7,305 nt of DNA. Source: an uncultured Verrucomicrobiae bacterium (GTDB lineage: Bacteria; Verrucomicrobiota; Verrucomicrobiia; Verrucomicrobiales; DEV007). Where the stretch lies: positions 1-7,305 of the forward strand of contig CALDKL010000774.1 of assembly GCA_937898895.1 (NCBI GenBank). Reading direction: 5' to 3'. This document shows, one piece after another, positions 1 to 6,372 of this stretch; position 1 is the first letter of the stretch; each line of letters starts with the position of its first letter. The notes beneath the pieces were generated by a model. The model worked only from the letters and a program-made list of their open reading frames with translations, ran no database searches and had not been told where the DNA came from. The position numbers and the translations under genes are program-made.

Positions 1-278
1 TGGCCGCGATGCTCCACACCGCCTGCACCATTCCCGAAATGCGCTTCGCCGGCGATGCCATCTACAACTACCTGACCGACGACATCATCGCGGGCGGCAG
101 GATGCGCTACGAGGGCGGCTGCATCCGCGTGCCGACCGGCCCGGGCCTCGGCGTCGCGCTCGACGAGGAGAAGATGGCAAAATACGAGCGCTACTACGCC
201 GAGAAGGGCGACTACTACGCGCGTTTCCACCAGGATCCCCGGCGTCCGGAATGGTTCCCGATTGTCGGGGGAATGTGA
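1..278 (+). CDS. Enolase-superfamily (mandelate racemase/sugar-acid dehydratase-like) protein, C-terminal fragment
   Basis: The gene enters from the left edge; the first complete codon is at 3 and the stop is at 276-278, so only about 91 C-terminal residues are visible. The ATG at 9 is internal, because the frame is open to the window edge. The fragment carries the end of the barrel and capping region typical of the mandelate racemase/muconate lactonizing group: an HTAC..PEMRF stretch, then DDIIAGG, then the hallmark PTGPGLGVALDE, and a DPRRPEWFP tail as in sugar-acid dehydratases. Family members abstract a proton alpha to a carboxylate with Mg2+, and many dehydrate aldonic or aldaric acids to 2-keto-3-deoxy acids in the cytoplasm. 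The metal ligands and most catalytic residues lie outside the window, so neither the substrate nor racemase versus dehydratase activity can be decided. The downstream SDR and RraA-like genes fit a sugar-acid pathway. Confidence 0.8.
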   Translation, partial: AAMLHTACTIPEMRFAGDAIYNYLTDDIIAGGRMRYEGGCIRVPTGPGLGVALDEEKMAKYERYYAEKGDYYARFHQDPRRPEWFPIVGGM

Positions 279-284
279 GGCGAC

Positions 285-290
285 GGAGGA
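285..290 (+). promoter_or_regulatory. Shine-Dalgarno site GGAGGA
   Basis: GGAGGA is the strongest ribosome-binding sequence in the upstream part of the window. It lies 4 bases before an ATG at 295 but 21 bases before the SDR start at 312, too far to serve that start directly. It therefore favours initiation at the small ORF 295-315, with the SDR reached by coupling. Confidence 0.5.
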
Positions 291-294
291 AAGA

Positions 295-315
295 ATGCTC
301 CCCTTTACCCTATGA
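295..315 (+). CDS. Possible six-residue leader ORF (MLPFTL) coupled to the SDR gene
   Basis: ATG at 295 follows a GGAGGA site by a short spacer and opens six codons (M-L-P-F-T-L) ending in TGA at 313-315. That stop overlaps the SDR start codon at 312-314 as ATGA. Two of the annotated gene junctions downstream (1592 and 4481) use the same ATGA arrangement, which makes termination-reinitiation plausible here. The peptide itself is probably irrelevant; the ORF could position ribosomes on a start that lacks its own site. No attenuator-like codon run or hairpin is visible. A 7-codon ORF can arise by chance, so this is a tentative call. Confidence 0.3.
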   Translation: MLPFTL

Positions 316-1052
316 ATAACCAGCCCCCTTTTGATCTCACGGATCGCGTCGCCATCGTCACCGGCGGTGCGCGCGGCATTGGCCGTGCCATCGCGGAGGG
401 ACTGGCGCGAGCCGGGGCCAGGATCGTCCTTGCCGACGTCTCCTGGGACGGTGTCGATCCGGGCGGCGCTGTTGCCGTCGACGCCGATGTGGCCGACCTC
501 TCGCAGCACGGACGCATCGTCGGGGCCGCGCTCGAGACCTTCGGTCGCATCGACATCCTCGTGAACAACGCCGGCATCGGCCCCCGGACGATGTTTCTCG
601 ACGCCACCGAAGATGCGTGGGACCGCACCTTCGGCGTCAACCTCAAAGCCGCCTACTTCCTGTCCCAGGTCGCCGCGAGGCACATGCTGGAGCGGCGATC
701 GGGCAAGATCATCAACCTCTCCAGCGTCCACGACAGCCAGCCGATGACGCGCAACTCGATCTACTGCATCACCAAAGCCGGTGTCGCCATGCTGACCAAG
801 TCGCTCGCACTGGAGCTGGCGGAGCACAACATCCAGGTGAACGCCATCTCCCCCGGCGCGATTCGCACGGACATCAATCGCGAGGTGCTGGCCGATCCCG
901 ATTACCACGCCAAGGTGCTCACGAAGATCCCCGCCCGCCGCATCGGCGAACCGGAGGAACTGGCCGGCGCCGCCCTGCTGCTGGCCTCCTCCGCGTCGGA
1001 CTACATCACCGGAACCACGCTCTGCGTGGATGGCGGCATGTTGTTGCAGTGA
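312..1052 (+). CDS. Short-chain dehydrogenase/reductase (classical SDR, probably NAD-dependent)
   Basis: A 246-residue protein of standard classical SDR length. It has the Rossmann dinucleotide-binding motif TGGARGIG at residues 17-24 and an acidic residue at the end of beta-strand 2 (Asp42 in LADVS), which in this family favours NAD(H) over NADP(H). NNAG is at 85-88. The catalytic tetrad is complete: Asn110, Ser138, Tyr151 and Lys155 (YCITK), with PGAI at the usual place after strand 6 and DGGM near the C-terminus. It is a cytoplasmic oxidoreductase acting on a hydroxyl or keto group. In this neighbourhood a sugar, aldonate or uronate is the likely substrate (inference); fatty-acid FabG activity is less likely given the catabolic context. 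The start at 312 gives the normal short N-terminus before the first strand. The best ribosome site (285-290) is too distant for direct use, hence the proposed coupling to the 295-315 ORF. Confidence 0.95.
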   Translation: MNNQPPFDLTDRVAIVTGGARGIGRAIAEGLARAGARIVLADVSWDGVDPGGAVAVDADVADLSQHGRIVGAALETFGRIDILVNNAGIGPRTMFLDATEDAWDRTFGVNLKAAYFLSQVAARHMLERRSGKIINLSSVHDSQPMTRNSIYCITKAGVAMLTKSLALELAEHNIQVNAISPGAIRTDINREVLADPDYHAKVLTKIPARRIGEPEELAGAALLLASSASDYITGTTLCVDGGMLLQ

Positions 1053-1073
1053 CAATCATCCAACAAGACTCCC

Positions 1074-1595
1074 ATGGCCTTCGACATCAAACAGCGCGGA
1101 AAACTCACCTACTACTACCGGGCCGACCGGCCCGTTTTTTCCTTCCTCGTCACCGAGGCGCTGCCGGACGGCGATCTCAGAGTCTATCTCTCCGGACTCA
1201 CCGGCGGCGAGTCGGCCACGCGCCATCTCGGGCTCTCCGACACCGCCACGATGGATCCCGACACGGAAATCCCGCGCGTGTTTCAGACCTGGGAACAATG
1301 GCTGAAGGAGGCGGGGGTGTGCGACTCGATCGCCGAGCTGGACTTCATCGAGATGCACGCCTTCGGCTGCCAACCGAAGACGCCCAGCCCGCTGAGCGAT
1401 CCCGCCGGTTACGCCGCCGAACTCGAACGGCTCCGCGCCGCCTACGGTCGCGCCTACGCCGCCTATTTTCGCGAGCACCTGCCCGAGCACGGCCTGCCCG
1501 CCCGCTTCACCGTCCATGTCGTGGATGTGCCTGACAAAGCAGCATCCTACGAATTCTACACCACCGCATTGCTACAGCGGTCCGCACAACCATGA
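1074..1595 (+). CDS. Hypothetical protein, 173 residues, coupled to the GH20-like gene
   Basis: I do not recognise this family. The protein has no signal peptide and no membrane segment, so it is probably cytoplasmic. The N-terminal half reads as beta-rich (LTYYYRADRPVFSFLV, then DLRVYLSGL). A central part contains TWEQWLKEAGV and a hydrophobic IAELDFIEMHAFGC stretch with Cys83 and Cys99. Residues about 113-140 (DPAGYAAELERLRAAYGRAYAAYF) look like a long amphipathic helix, and a final strand (RFTVHVVDV) precedes a polar C-terminus. It starts 21 bases after the SDR stop without a clear Shine-Dalgarno site. Its TGA at 1593-1595 overlaps the next ATG at 1592, so its translation is probably tied to the GH20-like enzyme. 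It is real by operon packing and normal protein-like composition. A role as sugar-binding or accessory protein would be guesswork. Confidence 0.75.
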   Translation: MAFDIKQRGKLTYYYRADRPVFSFLVTEALPDGDLRVYLSGLTGGESATRHLGLSDTATMDPDTEIPRVFQTWEQWLKEAGVCDSIAELDFIEMHAFGCQPKTPSPLSDPAGYAAELERLRAAYGRAYAAYFREHLPEHGLPARFTVHVVDVPDKAASYEFYTTALLQRSAQP

Positions 1596-3199
1596 ACCCT
1601 GACAAGACAATGAACCCTCTTGATCCATCCACCTTACCCTCTTGTCGCTCGCGACGCGACTTCCTGGCCGCCACATCCCTGACACTGGCGGCCTCCGCCT
1701 TCGGGCGGGTCGCGTGCGCCGCCGGGAGCGACGTGCCGCCGCGCTCGCTCCATCCGTATCCGAACAAGGTCGCCTGGGGCGCGGGGACGCTGCATCTCGG
1801 CAAGCGCGTGCCGCTCGCGGTGGGGCGCGAGGCCGATGCGGAAACCATCGCGATGATGCAGGATCTCTGGCAGCGGTTCACCTTCGGCGCGGCGGAGCTG
1901 GTGGTGACGCCGGACGCGGCGTTGAAGGCGGGCGAGTTCGTGCTGGGCGGCGGCAAACCACCGCAGTGCGAGGCAAACGCCACGCATGCGCTGAAGGCGG
2001 ACGCCGAAGGCATCGCGGCGAGCGCGGCGGATGCCACGGCCATGCGCCACGCCTGGTTCACGCTGCTGCAATTGCTCGATGCCGACGACGCGGAGGACGG
2101 CGGCCTATCCTTCGCCGCGCCGCATGTCGAAATCCAGGACTGGCCGGTGATGAAGTTCCGCGGCCTGCATCTCTGCATTTTCCACGAGACACCGCCGTAT
2201 ATGATCGAACGGGCGATCCGGCTCGCGGCGTTCTTCAAGTTCACCCACGTCGTGCTGGAATTCTGGGGCATGCTGAAGCTCGACGCGCTGAAGGAACTGG
2301 CCTGGCCGGAGGGATGGACGAAGGCGGAGGCCGGTCGGCTCGTCACCATCGCCCGCAGCATGGGACTGGAGGTCATCCCGATGTTCAATGCCTGGGGTCA
2401 CGCCACCTCCAGCCGCATCCGCCACGGGCGGCATGTCGTGCTCGATCAGAATCCCCGGCTCGCGCCACTCTTCGAGCCGGACGGCTGGACCTGGTGCCTG
2501 ACCAATCCGCGCGCCCAGGAGCTGATCCGCCGCGTGTGCGACGAGCTGATGGAGTTCGCCGGGCCGGGACAGTATTTTCACATCGGCTGCGACGAGGCCT
2601 ATTCGCACGCGACCTGCGACCGCTGCCGCGAGACCGACCGCGTGCAGTTGTTCGCCGATCACGTCAACAAGCTCGCCGCGCACCTCGAAAAACGCGGGCG
2701 GCGCACGCTGATGTGGGGCGATGCACTTCTCGAACGCGCGAAATGGCCCGCCGGATTTGCCGCCAACGGCACGCCCACGCTGCCCACCCACGAGGCGATC
2801 GACCGCATCTCGCACAAGATCATCCTCAACGACTGGCATTACGACGTGAAGGGCGAGATCCCGACGCTGGCGCATTTCCGCGAGCACGGCTTCGAGACCA
2901 TCGCCTGCCCGTGGAACTCCGGAGCCAACATCCGCGCACTGTCCAAGGCGGCTTTGGCGAATGACAGCCTCGGCGTGCTCATGACGACGTGGCATCACCT
3001 CGCGCGGAGCATCCCGACGCTGCACATCACGGCGGCCTGCATGTGGTCGAAGGATCAGGCCGCGCTGGGTCTGCGCCAGGCCGAGGGCTCGCTGGCCAAT
3101 GCGGCGACGGCGACGCTCCTGCGCAAACTCGCGCCGGCGGAGGGACACTTCGAACGCGCGGGCTGGAACCCCTTCGAGCTGCCGGCGGAGACGGATTGA
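1592..3199 (+). CDS. Tat-exported glycoside hydrolase family 20-like protein (beta-hexosaminidase fold)
   Basis: A 535-residue protein. The N-terminus has a twin-arginine signal (Ser20-Arg21-Arg22-Asp-Phe-Leu), a short hydrophobic stretch and an A-C-A site near residues 41-43, so export as a folded protein is likely. Residues about 50-170 resemble the GH20 N-terminal (GH20b) alpha/beta domain. The barrel begins near Phe189-Arg190-Gly191, the Arg-Gly pair that binds sugar in GH20. The key motif is His330-Ile-Gly-Cys-Asp334-Glu335, matching H-x-G-G-D-E: Asp334 would orient the N-acetyl group and Glu335 act as general acid. Trp375, Trp415 and Trp467 may line the pocket. GH20 enzymes remove N-acetylhexosamine residues by substrate-assisted catalysis. 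This member is divergent (Cys in place of the second Gly, and a Cys342/Cys345 pair after the motif), so the true substrate is uncertain. The start could be 1592 or the in-frame ATG at 1610; neither has a clear ribosome site. I chose 1592 for its ATGA overlap with the preceding gene. Confidence 0.82.
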   Translation: MNPDKTMNPLDPSTLPSCRSRRDFLAATSLTLAASAFGRVACAAGSDVPPRSLHPYPNKVAWGAGTLHLGKRVPLAVGREADAETIAMMQDLWQRFTFGAAELVVTPDAALKAGEFVLGGGKPPQCEANATHALKADAEGIAASAADATAMRHAWFTLLQLLDADDAEDGGLSFAAPHVEIQDWPVMKFRGLHLCIFHETPPYMIERAIRLAAFFKFTHVVLEFWGMLKLDALKELAWPEGWTKAEAGRLVTIARSMGLEVIPMFNAWGHATSSRIRHGRHVVLDQNPRLAPLFEPDGWTWCLTNPRAQELIRRVCDELMEFAGPGQYFHIGCDEAYSHATCDRCRETDRVQLFADHVNKLAAHLEKRGRRTLMWGDALLERAKWPAGFAANGTPTLPTHEAIDRISHKIILNDWHYDVKGEIPTLAHFREHGFETIACPWNSGANIRALSKAALANDSLGVLMTTWHHLARSIPTLHITAACMWSKDQAALGLRQAEGSLANAATATLLRKLAPAEGHFERAGWNPFELPAETD

Positions 3200-3218
3200 T
3201 CCCGCGCCGCGCCCTCTC

Positions 3219-4484
3219 ATGAATCCGAACCGTCCACGCTACAAATGGGAGCTGCTGGGCATCCTCTGGGTGGCCTACTTCCTCAATCAGGGCGACCGCC
3301 AGATCTACAACGCGGTGCTGTCGCTGATCAAGGCGGACCTCGGCCTCAGCGACGTGCAACTCGGCCTGGTCGTGACGGTCTTCACCGTGCTCTACGGCGT
3401 CTTCGTGCCGGTGGCCGGATGTCTCGGCGATTTCGTCTCGAAAAAATGGATCGTCTGCCTGAGCCTGCTCACCTTCAGCGTGGGCACGCTCTGCACCGGA
3501 TTCAGCACCGGTCTGCTTCTGCTGATTCTCTTCCGCAGCGCCGCGACGGGCATCGGCGAGGCGTTTTATTATCCGGCGGCCAACTCGCTGATCGGGCAAT
3601 ATCACCACGCCACCCGCGCCCAGGCGATGGCGATCCACCAAAGTTCGCTCTACGTCGGCATCGTCGCGAGCAGTTGGATCGCCGGCTGGATCGGCGAGCT
3701 GCATGGCTGGCGCACGGCCTTCTACACCTTCGGCTCGTTCGGCCTGCTCATGGCCGGAGTGGTGGCACTGCGGCTGAGAAACGAACATCGCGATTTTGCC
3801 GCGACTGCGACGGCGACTGCGGCGACTGCACCGACGCCTGACACAGCCACACTGCGCGAGGTGCTGCGCGGCGTCCTGCGCACGCCGACGCTGTATTACC
3901 TGAGCCTCGCCTTTGCCGGGATGGTCTTCGTCGGCGTCGGATTCCACACCTGGATGCCGATGTTCCTCCAGGAGAAGTTCCATCTCTCGGTGAAGAGCGC
4001 GGCGCTGAACTCGATGCTCTGGCATTACCTCTTCGCCTTCATCGGCGTGATGGTCGGCGGGCGCGTATCCGACGGGCTCGCGGCGCGGCGGCGCACGATT
4101 CGCATGGAGGTGGAATTTCTCGGCCTGCTCCTCGGGGCGCCGTTCATCTGGCTGATGGGCACGTCGGGAAGTCTCACACTGGTCTATGCGGCACTGGCGG
4201 GCTTCGGCTTCTTCCGCGGGCTTTACGATTCGAACCTCTTCGCGGCGCTCTTCGATGTGATCGCGCCGAAGCATCGCTCCTCGGCCACGGGCCTGATGCT
4301 CTCGTGCGCCTTCACCGTGGGCGCGACCTCGCCGGTGCTGCTGGGCTATGTGAAACAGCGCATCAGTCTCGATCTAGGCCTTTCCTCGCTGGCCTTCGTC
4401 TATCTGCTCGGCGCGGTGCTGATCTTCCTCGCGATGAAAACCTGCTTCACCAGAGACTTCCGTGAGGAGATACCAGGCACATGA
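3219..4484 (+). CDS. MFS transporter, anion:cation symporter-like, probably sugar or sugar-acid uptake
   Basis: A 421-residue inner-membrane protein of normal MFS length with about 12 hydrophobic segments. The frame is open upstream to 3099, but that extension is an arginine-rich shadow of the GH20-like gene; the ATG at 3219 starts the natural sequence just before helix 1. Helix 1 ends in NQGDRQIYN (residues 23-31). An Asp-Arg at this place is characteristic of anion:cation symporters such as hexuronate, glucarate and phosphate-ester carriers. MFS motif A is seen as Gly67-Cys-Leu-Gly-Asp71-Phe-Val-Ser-Lys75-Lys76 between helices 2 and 3. The central cytoplasmic loop (about 186-215) contains an Ala/Thr/Pro linker at 194-211. 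A carrier for an organic anion released by the flanking hydrolases is the natural reading, but the substrate is inferred. Its stop overlaps the GH5 start (ATGA at 4481). A Spinster-like or other MFS subfamily cannot be excluded. Confidence 0.9.
   Translation: MNPNRPRYKWELLGILWVAYFLNQGDRQIYNAVLSLIKADLGLSDVQLGLVVTVFTVLYGVFVPVAGCLGDFVSKKWIVCLSLLTFSVGTLCTGFSTGLLLLILFRSAATGIGEAFYYPAANSLIGQYHHATRAQAMAIHQSSLYVGIVASSWIAGWIGELHGWRTAFYTFGSFGLLMAGVVALRLRNEHRDFAATATATAATAPTPDTATLREVLRGVLRTPTLYYLSLAFAGMVFVGVGFHTWMPMFLQEKFHLSVKSAALNSMLWHYLFAFIGVMVGGRVSDGLAARRRTIRMEVEFLGLLLGAPFIWLMGTSGSLTLVYAALAGFGFFRGLYDSNLFAALFDVIAPKHRSSATGLMLSCAFTVGATSPVLLGYVKQRISLDLGLSSLAFVYLLGAVLIFLAMKTCFTRDFREEIPGT
3801..3829 (+). repeat. 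Three short direct copies of GCGACTGC in the MFS linker
   Basis: GCGACTGC occurs at 3801, 3813 and 3822 within the MFS gene and, with neighbouring alanine and threonine codons, encodes the Ala/Thr run in the central cytoplasmic loop (residues 194-204). The copies have spacings of 12 and 9 bases, so the reading frame is kept. This looks like slippage-driven expansion of a tolerant linker. Confidence 0.6.
4464..4469 (+). promoter_or_regulatory. Shine-Dalgarno-like GAGGAG for the GH5 gene
   Basis: GAGGAG lies inside the last codons of the MFS gene, 11 bases before the GH5 ATG at 4481. It supports that start together with the good signal peptide directly after it, and suggests the GH5 gene can initiate on its own as well as by ATGA coupling. 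Confidence 0.5.
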
Positions 4485-6361
4485 AAACCATTCCCTATGT
4501 CGCGTTCCTCCTCCTCGCCGCCGCCGCTTCCTCGGGATTCGCCGAAGAGACGACGGGAGGCTTCCGTCACTTCATCACCCGGCAGGGCAACCAGCTTCTC
4601 GATGGCGGCAAGGAGTTTCGTTTTGTCGGCGCGAACATGCCGGGCCTGGTGCTGCCGTATGACTACACCCTCGCGCTGCCGGAGCGGATGCGCCTGCCCA
4701 CGCCGTGGGAGCAGGAGGACGCGCTCAAAACCATCGCCCAGATGAACGGCCGCGTCGTGCGCACCTGGAACCTGCCCATGCGCAAGGCGGAGGAGGAGGC
4801 CCGGCCGTGGCATTTCGTGCTCGGGCCGGGGCAGTTCAATGAAGAGGCATTTCGGACAATGGACCATCTCCTCGCCCTGGCCAACAAACACGGCGTGCGT
4901 CTCATCCTCAGCCTCACGGCGGAGTATGGCGACTACCTCGGCGGCATCGGCACCTATGCGTCGTATCGCGGCAAGAAACGCTCCGAGTTCTACACCGATC
5001 CGCAGCTCAGGGAGGACTACAAGGCGACCGTCCGCCACGTCCTCACGCGCGTGAACACCGTCACGGGCCTGCCCTATCGCGACGACAAGGCGGTGCTCGC
5101 CTGGCAGTTCGGCAACGAGATGCACAGCGCCCCCGACGCCTGGCTCTCGGAGATGGCGGCCTTCTTCAAGAGCCTCGCCCCGAATCAACTCGTCGCCGAG
5201 ACGCGGCATCAGCCCGGCGATCCGCTGCTGGTCGATCCGAACATCGACCTGCTCACGCGGCATCTTTACAGCAACTACCGCAGCGTCGAGAGCGGCTGGC
5301 CCGACGCGATCCGCGCGGAGATGAAAAAGCTCGCGGAGGCGCGGCCGCTGTTCATCGGCGAGTTCGGCCCCTACATCGACGGGAAGATGTTCACTCACGC
5401 GAACGTCGTCGGCGAGACGCGGCGGTTTCTCGACTACGTGCAGAGCGAGCCGGGCATCTGCGGCGCATTGCTCTGGAGCCTGTATTTTCACCACGAGGAG
5501 GGAGGCTTTTACTGGCACCAGATCATGACCTATCCCGCCGTCTGGTCGTATCACTGGCCCGGCTTTCCCAGCGCCGAGGCGCAGCGCGAAATCGGTCTCA
5601 TGACCGCGATGCGCGAGGCGGCCTTCCGCATCGCGGGCAGTCCTCTGACGCCCGTGGCCGTGCCCGACGCGCCGGAACTGCTGCCCGTCGGGACGGTGCC
5701 CTTGCTGTCGTGGCGCGGTTCCGCAGGCGCGAACGGTTACGACATCGAACGCGCCCCTGCCGCCGACGGTCCGTGGAAACGCATCGCCGCCAACGCCAGC
5801 GATGCCGATGTGGCCTATCGTCCGCTCTTCAGCGACACGGCCGCCCGCGCCGGAGAGACCTGGTTCTACCGCGTCACGGCCCGCAACGACTCCGGGTCGT
5901 CGTTGCCCTCGAAGGTCGTCGGCCCGGTGAAGGTCGAGCGAGTCTGTTTCGTGGACGAGTTGCAGGACTTCTCCCGCGTCGCGGCAAAATCCGACGGGCT
6001 TGTCCTGAACAACGACTACAACGCGCTCTACGCGGAGTTCCTCTTCCGCGCCAGGGGCGACATCGGTGCCTGGCTCAATTATGAGGTGTGTGCGCCGATC
6101 GAACGGGTAAAAGTGACCGCCTTCTTTGGCGAGGAATCCGACGATCTGACCCTGCAAATTTCTGCCGACGGCAAATCCTTCACCGCGCTCGCACCAAAGC
6201 GCACCGAGCGGCGACTGCCTGCGCCGCCACGAGGCGGAGCCGGCGGACAGCGCCGCACACTCGTGGAATACGAGTGCCCCGCCCCACCCGGCCAGCGCCA
6301 CCTGAAAATCCTCTGGAACGGCCCCGCCGAGCTGGACCGCGTCGAAATTTTCCATCCCTGA
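4481..6361 (+). CDS. Secreted glycoside hydrolase family 5 (mannanase-like) with Fn3-like and unassigned C-terminal domains
   Basis: A 626-residue protein. A Sec signal peptide (hydrophobic residues 5-16, likely cut after Gly-Phe-Ala21) is followed by a (beta/alpha)8 barrel to about residue 390. GH5/clan A hallmarks are present: VVRTW with Arg94 and Trp96, as in GH5 mannanases; the acid/base in Trp208-Gln-Phe-Gly-Asn212-Glu213; His261-x-Tyr263; the nucleophile in Phe-Ile-Gly-Glu294-Phe-Gly; and Trp332 on strand 8. These enzymes cleave internal beta-1,4 bonds with retention, most often in mannan or other beta-glycans. Residues about 395-485 resemble a fibronectin type III module (SWRGSAGANGYDIERA, then WFYRVTARNDSG). 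Residues 486-626 form a second probable beta-sandwich (ISADGKSF, HLKILWNG, a carbohydrate-binding-like pattern) that I cannot name; it holds an Arg/Pro/Gly-rich loop at 576-592. It probably acts in the periplasm or outside the cell. The exact GH5 subfamily and endo versus exo action are uncertain. Confidence 0.88.
   Translation: MKTIPYVAFLLLAAAASSGFAEETTGGFRHFITRQGNQLLDGGKEFRFVGANMPGLVLPYDYTLALPERMRLPTPWEQEDALKTIAQMNGRVVRTWNLPMRKAEEEARPWHFVLGPGQFNEEAFRTMDHLLALANKHGVRLILSLTAEYGDYLGGIGTYASYRGKKRSEFYTDPQLREDYKATVRHVLTRVNTVTGLPYRDDKAVLAWQFGNEMHSAPDAWLSEMAAFFKSLAPNQLVAETRHQPGDPLLVDPNIDLLTRHLYSNYRSVESGWPDAIRAEMKKLAEARPLFIGEFGPYIDGKMFTHANVVGETRRFLDYVQSEPGICGALLWSLYFHHEEGGFYWHQIMTYPAVWSYHWPGFPSAEAQREIGLMTAMREAAFRIAGSPLTPVAVPDAPELLPVGTVPLLSWRGSAGANGYDIERAPAADGPWKRIAANASDADVAYRPLFSDTAARAGETWFYRVTARNDSGSSLPSKVVGPVKVERVCFVDELQDFSRVAAKSDGLVLNNDYNALYAEFLFRARGDIGAWLNYEVCAPIERVKVTAFFGEESDDLTLQISADGKSFTALAPKRTERRLPAPPRGGAGGQRRTLVEYECPAPPGQRHLKILWNGPAELDRVEIFHP
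6224..6237. repeat. Small inverted repeat CCGCC-ACGA-GGCGG inside the GH5 gene
   Basis: A perfect 5-base-pair stem with a 4-base loop lies in the codons for the Pro/Arg/Gly-rich loop (residues 582-586) of the GH5 C-terminal domain. It is followed by another GGCGG at 6242-6246. It may be a remnant of a palindromic element tolerated in a surface loop, or chance in GC-rich DNA. Confidence 0.35.
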
Positions 6362-6372
6362 ACACGCCAACC

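Noticed and set aside
617..1534. 305-codon + strand frame across the SDR and hypothetical genes
   Set aside because: It is an Arg/His-rich out-of-frame shadow overlapping the SDR catalytic region.
3099..3218. 40-residue N-terminal extension of the MFS protein
   Set aside because: Arginine-rich sequence overlapping the end of the GH20-like gene; the ATG at 3219 starts a normal MFS N-terminus.
2105..4274. Long minus-strand open frames opposite the GH20-like and MFS genes
   Set aside because: Their translations are low-complexity and Arg/His/Glu-rich with no recognisable domain; the + strand genes explain the region.
4400..6370. 656-codon open frame on the minus strand
   Set aside because: It lies entirely opposite the GH5 gene, which has a signal peptide and intact catalytic motifs. 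The antisense translation is rich in Arg, Gly, Glu and Val with no family motif, as expected in GC-rich DNA.
6088..6372. 95-residue N-terminal extension of the RraA-like protein
   Set aside because: It overlaps the GH5 C-terminal domain in another frame and has shadow-like composition; the start at 6373 fits operon spacing.
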